Assembly (NCBI GenBank): GCA_038363925.1
Contig: JAQQWL010000002.1
Coordinates: 930,001 to 994,000, forward strand
Direction of reading: 5' to 3'
Source: Apiospora phragmitis
Taxonomy: Eukaryota; Ascomycota; Sordariomycetes; Amphisphaeriales; Apiosporaceae
Length of the DNA stretch: 64,000 nt
Part shown: positions 57,001 through 64,000 of the stretch, one piece after another
Position numbering within the stretch: position 1 is the first letter of the stretch
Layout: each line of letters opens with the position of its first letter
Made by a program: the position numbers and the translations under genes
Notes under the pieces: generated by a model
What the model was told of the DNA's origin: nothing
Database searches by the model: none
What the model saw: only the letters and a program-made list of their open reading frames with translations

Positions 57001-58822
57001 ATGGATAAAGCGCCGGAATACAGCCGCTGGACCAAAGACGCTCTCATTAAGCGTATCCAGTGGTTGGAAGCCCAGAAAGTATCATTACTACAAAATACTT
57101 CTTGTTCTTCGTCCACTCAGCCACCCCAGGAGGAGGCAACGGGGCAGCAGCAGCAGCAGCAGCCAACCCCCGAAGGCGCCGTGGCAGCAGGTGAGCCGGC
57201 CAAGAAGAAGAAGTCGGGCAAGAAGAAGGTGGACGGCAAGATAGACCCGTTCAAATACAGCACGCGCCTGGTCGCCTTCAAGCTGGCGTACCTGGGCAAG
57301 GCGTACGGCGGCTACGAGTTCCAGGACTCGGCCACGCTCTCGACCATCGAGGAGGAGCTGTGGAAGGCCCTGGTCAAGTCCTGCCTCATCTTCCCCGAGA
57401 ACCCGGACGAGGTCCGCTGGGAGGCCTGGGACTACTCCAAGTGCGGCCGCACCGACCGCGGCGTCTCGGCCTTTGGCCAGGTCGTCGCCCTGAGGGTCCG
57501 GAGCAACCGGCCATTGCCAAAGAAAAGGGGGAGACGGATCCTTCTTCTTCTCCTGCTGCTGTCGCCGCTCAGGATGGAGGCGGCCAAGATGAATCAGTAG
57601 CTACGGAGGAGACGGAGGAGCAAGAACTGCCAGAGGAAGAAAAGCCCTTTGACGACCACACCGACGAGATCCCGTACTGCCGCATCCTGAACCGGCTCCT
57701 GCCGGCCGACATCCGGGTCCTGGCCTGGTGCCCCAACATCCCCGCCGGCTTCTCCGCGCGCCACGAGTGCCGCGAGAGGCAGTACCGCTACTTCTTCACG
57801 CAGCCGGCCTACTCGCCTGTGCCCCACAGCCTCGAGAACCCGAAAACAGAGGTGCCGGGCGGCGTCAAGGACGGCTGGCTCGACATCGACGCGATGCGCG
57901 CGGCGGCCAAGAAGTACGAGGGTGCGCACGACTTCCGCAACTTCTGCAAGGTCGACCCGGGTAAGCTCATTACCAACTTCGTGCGCCGCATCTTCGAGTG
58001 CGACGTCGTCGAGGTCCCGGGCGCCGCGACGGCGCTGCCGCACCTGGCCCGGACCAAGAGTTCCGGTCTCCCCACCTCGTTCCGAACACGTCGGAGGCGG
58101 CGGTGAAGACGGCCGTAGAGTCGTTCCCCAAGGTCTACTACTTCCACGTCCGCGGCTCCGCCTTCCTGTGGCACCAGATCCGCTGCATGGTCGCCGTGCT
58201 TTTCGCCGTCGGCCAGGGCCTCGAGCCGCCCGCGGTGGTGGACGAGCTGCTGGACCCGGCGCGCCACCCGCGGCGGCCCAACTACACGCTGGCCAGCGAG
58301 TTCCCGCTCGTGCTGTGGGACTGCGTCTTCCCGGACCTGAGCATCACGGACGCGCCCGGCGCCGACCCGGCCGCGCCCAAGGTCGACACCCTGTACTGGG
58401 TCTACGTCGGCGAGGACAACCCGCTCAACAAGCACGGCGTGTCGGGCCTCGTGGACCAGGTGTGGCAGGGGTGGCGCGAGCGCAAGATGGACGAGATCCT
58501 CGCGGGCCAGCTCCTGTCGCTGGTGACGCCCGGCGGGACGGCGAGCGGCGACATCACGAGACGCCTCGCCCGTGGCGCCCCGCGGCACATCTCCGCGAGC
58601 CAGCGCGCCTTCGAGGGCGGCGACCGCGACCGCATCGTGGGGCGCTACGTGCCCATGCTGCAGAAGGACAAGCTGCCCGCGCCCGAGGACACGTACGACA
58701 AGGAGGCGCGGAGGAAGGGGTACAAGGACGCGGACGACTGGCGCGCGGCGCGGGCGAAGAAGTTCGAGGGCATCCCGCTGCGGTTTCATCGTCCGGCGAT
58801 TGTGGAGGAGGGTGATGAATAG
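57001..58822 (+). CDS. DEG1: tRNA pseudouridine38/39 synthase Deg1/Pus3 (two frame breaks)
   Basis: Isomerises uridine 38/39 in the anticodon arm of tRNAs. Start ATG at 57001 in an AT-rich leader. The N-terminus has a coiled-coil-like KDALIKRIQWLEAQKVSLL (also typical of yeast Deg1), a Gln run and a Lys-rich stretch. TruA-type motifs follow: VAFKLAYLGKAYGGYEFQ, the catalytic aspartate in CGRTDRGVSAFGQVV, ECRERQYRYFFTQP, AHDFRNFCKVD, and GSAFLWHQIRCMVAVLFAVG. One base is missing at 57523-57531 and one near 58045-58052. With both allowed for, it has 607 residues. An acidic linker sits between the two lobes, as in fungal relatives. Single exon, with very GC-rich third positions. Confidence 0.93.
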
Positions 58823-59010
58823 ATACGAAAGGGGGGGAAGCGTTTTTGTTGTTGGACTTTACTTGATCGGATAGAGAGGCTTTGCATATATCCCCCGCCT
58901 CAATAGAAGAACAAATCACTAAAAATTGTAACTCATTGGGAAATCAAGTAGTAACGTGAAATGTCTATTGCATCTCGCTGGATTACTTTTGCCTTGATAA
59001 TCCTTTCTCG

Positions 59011-59866
59011 TCATGACCAATCTCGAACCTCTTCGCCTTTCTCTCCTGTCGAAGAAGCCGGCGACTTCTTCCCATCCCCTACCATCGAGCGCCGCTTGGT
59101 ATCCTTAAACCTCCTCTTCTTTTCCTGCTGCTGCTGCTGCAACTGATACTCTCCACTGCCGCCACTACCACCCCCCCCTTCATCGAACAAACAACCGCGC
59201 ACCCCGCGCCAGACCTCCTCAACGATCTCGCGGCGCGGCAGCAGCTTGGGGAACACCACGACCAGCCCCTCCTCGCCCTCGACGACGACGACCAAAATGT
59301 ACTGCACCCCCGAACCCCCAGAAGGCCTCGTTGATCAGCACGTCGCGGATCTTCTCGGTCGGGATGAACCGCGTCGGCCCGCCCCCCGCGCCCGCGCCGG
59401 AGCCGCCGCCGCCGCCGAAACAGCCTAACAGAATGGTGCCCGGCGTCGACCGCGTCTGGATCCCGAGCCCGCGCAGCACGAGCAGCCGCTCCTCGACGTG
59501 GATGCGCCGCATGGCCGCGTACAGCGCGCCCACACACAGCGGCACGAGGGCCCAGGCCGGGGTGGCGGCGGCGATGTCTTGCGCGAGGCGGCCGGGCGGG
59601 GTGTGACATAACAAAAACTCGTGCTGCGCCGCGGGCAGGAGCCAGATGTTGCTCGGCTGGTACGACGCCAGCGAGAAGAATTGGGTCCAGTACTCCGCGT
59701 ACAACAGCAGGCCGGCGCCGAGGGCTAGGACGAGGCGCAGGATGCCGACGGCGAAGAGGAGCAAGCGCTGGGTCAGAGTTGGGTTGGGCGGGTGCGTCGA
59801 GACGGTGAATTCGGCGGTCGTGGGCGAGGGGCGTCGGACGTGCAGATGGGGCGCGGCTGTGAGCAT
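59011..59866 (-). CDS. GPI15: GPI-GlcNAc transferase subunit Gpi15/PIG-H (one frame break)
   Basis: Subunit of the ER complex that adds GlcNAc to phosphatidylinositol, the first step of GPI anchor synthesis. The start ATG at 59866 is the first in the frame. Two hydrophobic segments (LLLFAVGILRLVLALGAGL and WALVPLCVGALYAAM) form the family's membrane hairpin. The PIG-H domain follows: ERLLVLRGLGIQTRS, RFIPTEKIRDVLINEAFWGF, then, after one extra G at 59307-59311, VQYILVVVVEGEEGLVVVFP and LPRREIVEEVWRGVRG. A Gly/Ala-rich loop (GCFGGGGGSGAGAGGG) is an unusual insert. The tail is Gln/Lys-rich. Length after correction is 284 residues. It converges on DEG1 with about 190 bp between stops. Confidence 0.9.
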
Positions 59867-62096
59867 GGTCGGTCGGGTGGATTCATCGGTCGGCGAATTG
59901 GTTATTGTGTGTGCGACGGGCGAAGTTGGGTGAAGAAGGGCCGGGCTATTGGGTTCTCATCCTTATTCGCGAGTTCTCGAGAGACGTTCGTCGCTTCGCT
60001 GGTGGTGATGTATAACAAGCAGTAGTGACTCTGGACGGATATTACAGCCTTGTTGGGTCGCAGTCTTGATTGTCTGCTTCGGAGCTTAAGTATCGAAGTC
60101 CAAAGGAATGTATGTCCTGCTACCGGCGACCAAACAATGTTTCAATTATAGGATTGAATGAAAGAAGTGCATGTTGGAGGGTGTTGTTGTCTCTTAATCC
60201 CAAGCTTGTCGTGTATGGGTGCATGCAACAATGACGGGCTGCCCTCTCTGTACAGTGTACTGTAGCTGGAGCTCCAATCAGCTTATCCACCTTATCGAGG
60301 TACCTAATCAAATTCGGCGCCCAACCGGCTAAACCCCAGCAGACCCACCGGATAGTCTACATAGTTACCAGTAGTGGAAGTGTTTTTCGACTGTAATGGT
60401 CAAATTGGTTAGAAGGCGCTTGCAATTCTCATCCCGCCAGAATTTCCCAATTCCGTCAGATCCCCCGACTGCGGCGCCCAGGGCGAATGCCGCGGTGGTC
60501 TTTCACTGTCCGTTTGGGTAACCGGCGTGTACAGTAGGCCCTAGGAAATGGAGAGTACGCTTCAGGGAGGTTTCACTCAGCAGAGTGTCTCCCCCGTCGC
60601 ATGGCGCTCTGGATCACGCTTGCTCGGGGATTTGGGCTAGTGGGTTGAGATGGAGTGGTCAACTCCGACATGCTTTTTTTTATTTTTTATTCTTTTTACT
60701 GCACTCATGAATCATTATCTAGTACTTTCCAATGGTAGCCCATCTTATTCTGTATATTGTGAACTTATTCTTTTTGGCGATCTATTGATGTTGTTGGCGT
60801 GCTGCCATTGAGAAAAACTGTCGCCGCATGACTCGAACGCATGACCGCTCCCCTTTTGCCATGTACCTACCTCCCACCCGACTTCGCACAACCACCAACC
60901 CACAACCTACTTGCGTGCTGCAAAAGTTCAAGATCACTACATTTCACATACATTCAATCACTCACTTCTCGAAAAGGTCTCGATGGTAAGATGCGCATTA
61001 CAGTACTCCATTGCACGAAACTAGGTAGAATCTCCATTCCTAATATAAAAACTCCCCCTCTCGTCCACTACCGTACCGTGCCAGTCTAATCCAAAAACAA
61101 AATGAAAACACCCTCAAGGTATTACCTGACAAGGTGCCGTGAGGCAGCGTTGTAAGATGGGACAAACTCCACTAGGATTCTCTCCCTCTCTCTTCTCTCT
61201 CCTTTTCTCTTTAGTCATGTCGTGAGAATGCGAGTCCTGGGCAAGGGTTTTTTTCTCCTGAGAAGTAGAAGTCAGAAGTCCCATTAACGCCCAGAGCAAA
61301 CACATCTCGTCATCATCATCCCCCGGCTTTTGTTTTTTCTCTTCCCCTTTCCTTCAGTCTTGTGTAAAACATATATTTTGCCGAGCCTCTCCAGTACACC
61401 TTTCTGCCAACTGCAAACCCCTTCTCTGTCCACTGCATGCAGCATTCTTCCTATATTTGTCCATCCATCCAATTCATCCTTGTGGTGTTTTCTTTTCCTT
61501 AGGGTCCTAGTAGTTCCCGCCCATCCAGGCCGTGTGGCACAAAAGTTCGTCTCATCAATCATCATTCCCTGCCGCGTTGCCGCAAGCCCCGAGGACCTTT
61601 TTCCTTCAACCTTCATCACGGTTGATGAGTCAAGGATAGTATATGAAGTATACAATGTGTGTGCGTCTCTGTCTTCCAGATTCGAAGAGTCGAAGAGACG
61701 AAGGAAGAAGTATAGTGAAAATGCGAAAAGTAAAATGTGGTCGGCCGTTAGATGCGAAATTCAAAAAGTAGATACGATGCTGTGAGAAAATTCAAAATCC
61801 AATGAACAATGCTGTCGTTATATGATGGGAGATGTGCACCGCCTGTTGCCATTTGGACAAATTGCAGGATCCTTCCATTCTCATTCTGAAGATCCGAAAA
61901 GTAGATATAAATGTTGGGGGAGTCTCGGAATGAACGTCCTGCTGTACGGATGACGGAGAAAATGGTATCAGTCCCATAAATGAGCAGGATGAAAAACGCC
62001 GGCGCCATGCGAAGGAAGAGGAAGAAGAGGAAGAATGGTAGAAAAGCAGAATGAAGTTTGTTGTTGGAAATGAACATGTAAGTTCCATCTCGTTTT
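59867..62096. other. Intergenic region upstream of GPI15
   Basis: About 2.2 kb: the GPI15 promoter on the left and the 3' UTR of the proline-rich gene on the right. Frames here are pyrimidine-rich noise. A D-arm-like sequence near 60396 is not a tRNA. No gene is called. Confidence 0.4.
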
Positions 62097-62481
62097 TTAG
62101 ATCATCTCGCTTTGCGAGAGACCTGTGCCCGAGTTGTGGCGCGTATGGTACGTCGCCCGGACCTCGCGAGGATGCCGCTCAACCATGGAATGCTGCTGTT
62201 GCTGCTGGCTGGCCTCGTTGTTGCTCGGCGTCGGGCCCTTGTAGCTAATGGGCGGCAGCACGCTCTCGTAGGGCGACGTCTGCTCGGGCGACTTGGTGCG
62301 CTGGGCCAGCGCCGAGTTGGTGCGGCCGCGGCTGGCGGACCGCATGCGCTCGGTGGCGCGGCTGAGGCGGCCCGCAATGCTGTTGTCCTTGTTCTCGGTG
62401 ACGCTCTGGCTGCGGGCGTGGCGGGACTGCGGGGGCGCGATGATGGGCACGTCGGCGTCGCTGGCGGGGAGGACGGTGTAG

Positions 62482-62515
<34 letters not shown>

Positions 62516-64000
62516 CGTCGTCGTCGTCCATGATGATCTCGATGGTTCCCTTGCCGCCGCCGTAGACTTGTGGTTGCAGGCCTGGGAGGGGCGCAGGTGG
62601 TGGCGGAGGCGGCATGGCCAGGTGCTGGAGCTCCCTCAGGATCGGGGTGGGGGCGGCGGCGGCGGGATATGGTCGTCCCGGGAAGCCCGTCTCGAGTGCC
62701 TACCACCTCCGCCGAGCATCTCATCGATGCCCCGGATGGATGCTTCCGGAATGCTCATCTTCCTCGCCGAAGAGCCATTCCTCGAGTGGGACTGGAACGA
62801 GGGCGGTTGCTGGTCATCAATGGGAGCAGACATGCATCGCTGGATCATGGGCCGAGAAGGTGGGGAGTAGACCGTAGACGGAAGCAGCGTCAGGAGCGAC
62901 GGCTCCTTCGCCTCCTTTGCCGGAGACTCGGCCTTGGGCTTGTCGGGTGACGGCTGGCGCGAAGACGGAGGCGACGTCTTGGTCCACTGCGACGGGATCG
63001 GCGGAACGTTGGGCTTTCCCTTGCTGTCGCTCTCAAACTGGAGCCTCATGGCCTTGGGCGTGGCTGGAAGACCGATGAAGGGCCTTTTTCCGCTCCGCAT
63101 CTGCGAGCTCCTCGTGAAGTCGGCAGTAGCACTTCGTTGCGGAACGTCCTGGGGAGGCGGGGTGGAGTTCGAGTTACTCAACTCGAAAGCAGTGGGCGGG
63201 CGAGATACGATAGGAGAGAGCTCATCCGGGTGCGGGATCGCGGGAGCCATCGGGCGCAGCGCCAGGGATCGGCGGCGCTCCTCCAGCTCGCGGGCTGCGG
63301 CCTCTTTCTTAGCCTGTCGCTCCGTCAGGATCAACTTCATCGCACCTGCGCGGGCCGGCTCCTTGTAGACCTGGGAAGACAGCGGGGCGGGGTTCTCCAT
63401 GGCCTCGAGTTCCAAGGGAGTCTTGACGCGTCGCTTCCGGCTCTCGGATCGATCACGGGCTCCTCGGGAGACGGCAGGAGAGTTGGGCTCCTTCATGCCC
63501 CGACTGCGGTTGTGTCTGTTCCGGAAGTTCTCCTGCTGATCCACGGCGGCTTGGTAGTCCTTCTCGTCATCGGACCCGAAAAAGTGGCCACCGGCGGACA
63601 TGGGTAGCGGAGAAGAAGGCGACCGCATCATCGAGCCATCATCACGATCATTGCTTCTTCCGCGGATCTCCAAGGCAAGTGGTCGCCGCTCTGGACTCCG
63701 GCGTCGCGTATCCCGGCTCGAGGTACGGCTCGAGATGCGTTGGGACCTTGGCGAGGTGCGTCGAATTTGGCTCGACTTCCTCACCGTGGAGGGTTCTCCG
63801 TTGTCCAGATGCATGGCGACAACCGAGTCTTCGCCATTTCGCGGCGTGCTCAGATTGATGAGGTCCTCGGGAGACATGGGAATCGGAGACGTGGGAGAAC
63901 GCTTGGCCGGCTTGGGGGTATAAGTCCTGGCGGCCCCACGGCCTCGCTCCGAGGAGGCATCGCGTGTTGACTCCTTGCGGCTCCGACTGCTCTCACGGCT
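62097..64000 (-). CDS. Proline/serine-rich protein, C-terminal part (runs off the window; one frame break)
   Basis: About 634 C-terminal residues are visible; the start lies beyond 64000. No family recognised. The visible part is disordered, with many Ser/Arg/Pro patches (SRTSSRDTRRRSPERR). More ordered islands are GGHFFGSDDEKDYQAAVDQ, a Lys/Arg/Glu helix (KLILTERQAKKEAAARELEE), GKRPFIGLPATPKAMRLQFE, IPEASIRGIDEMLGGGGRHS, and ILRELQHLAMPPPPPP after the frame break. One base is missing at 62644-62647. Near the end are five Asp then eleven Asn in a row (codons GAC, AAC). It ends with HNSGTGLSQSEMI. The islands imply selection on a real protein, perhaps a scaffold. Confidence 0.75.
62481..62528 (+). 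repeat. In-frame trinucleotide repeat (GTT)n(GTC)n
   Basis: On the coding (minus) strand this is five GAC then eleven AAC codons, giving poly-Asp/poly-Asn in the proline-rich protein. Confidence 0.9.

Noticed and set aside
60396..60470. A tRNA D-arm-like sequence (TGGTCAAATTGGTTAGAAGG)
   Set aside because: No matching acceptor stem, anticodon stem or GTTCRANNC box follows; at most a decayed fragment.
60822..60850. A tRNA B-box-like GCGTTCGAGTC on the minus strand followed by a T run
   Set aside because: The T-stem does not pair (the flanks are direct, not inverted, repeats) and no proper A box lies upstream.
1..64000. A secondary-metabolite or siderophore gene cluster
   Set aside because: No NRPS, PKS, terpene cyclase or ornithine monooxygenase is present; only one siderophore-type gene.

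Overview
The window is nuclear DNA from a filamentous ascomycete (Pezizomycotina; Sordariomycetes is my best guess). Genes lie on both strands with no operons. Most are cut by short introns of about 48-172 bp that start GTAAGT/GTATGT-like, carry CTAAC/CTGAC-like branch sites and end in AG. Several products are typical of moulds: a siderophore acyltransferase, an HMT1-type half ABC transporter, a mitochondrial calcium uniporter and an MHYT-domain membrane sensor. No bacterial, viral, CRISPR or rRNA features were seen, and no convincing tRNA.

Layout. 0-8 kb: 2-oxoglutarate dehydrogenase E1 (-) and TFIIH subunit Tfb1 (+), divergent. 9-15 kb: a large disordered conserved protein (+) and an aminoglycoside-phosphotransferase-like kinase (-), convergent. 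15.7-22 kb: HMT1-like vacuolar ABC transporter (-) followed by a SidF-like siderophore acyltransferase (-). 23-26.6 kb: argininosuccinate lyase (+) and mitochondrial calcium uniporter (-), convergent. 28-36 kb: a small single-pass membrane protein, then about 8 kb with no gene I can support. 36-43 kb: MHYT-domain protein (+) and mitochondrial FAD glycerol-3-phosphate dehydrogenase (+). 44-52 kb: a disordered hypothetical protein (-), an MFS monocarboxylate-type transporter (+) and an aldehyde dehydrogenase (+). 52-60 kb: a dense housekeeping block with PRPP synthetase (-), Pol III subunit Rpc17 (+), an atypical CaaX small GTPase (-), tRNA pseudouridine synthase Deg1/Pus3 (+) and GPI-GlcNAc transferase subunit Gpi15/PIG-H (-). 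62-64 kb: the C-terminal part of a proline-rich protein (-) that runs off the window.

The genes do not form one pathway. Several products act in mitochondria (E1o, Gut2, MCU), and the ABC transporter and the siderophore enzyme may both concern metal handling.

The most pervasive signal is technical. About 23 single-base insertions or deletions, most in runs of G or C, break the frames of eleven otherwise intact genes. Allowing for them, gene lengths come out as whole codons of normal family size, so I treat these genes as functional and the indels as probable sequence errors.

I found no clearly new multi-gene system. The best leads are a divergent Rho-like GTPase with a start-stop uORF, an 8-nt micro-exon in the aldehyde dehydrogenase, a GC-AG intron in the calcium uniporter gene, introns that cut the MHY motifs of the sensor protein, a tiny-ectodomain membrane protein, and an orphan promoter inside the gene desert.
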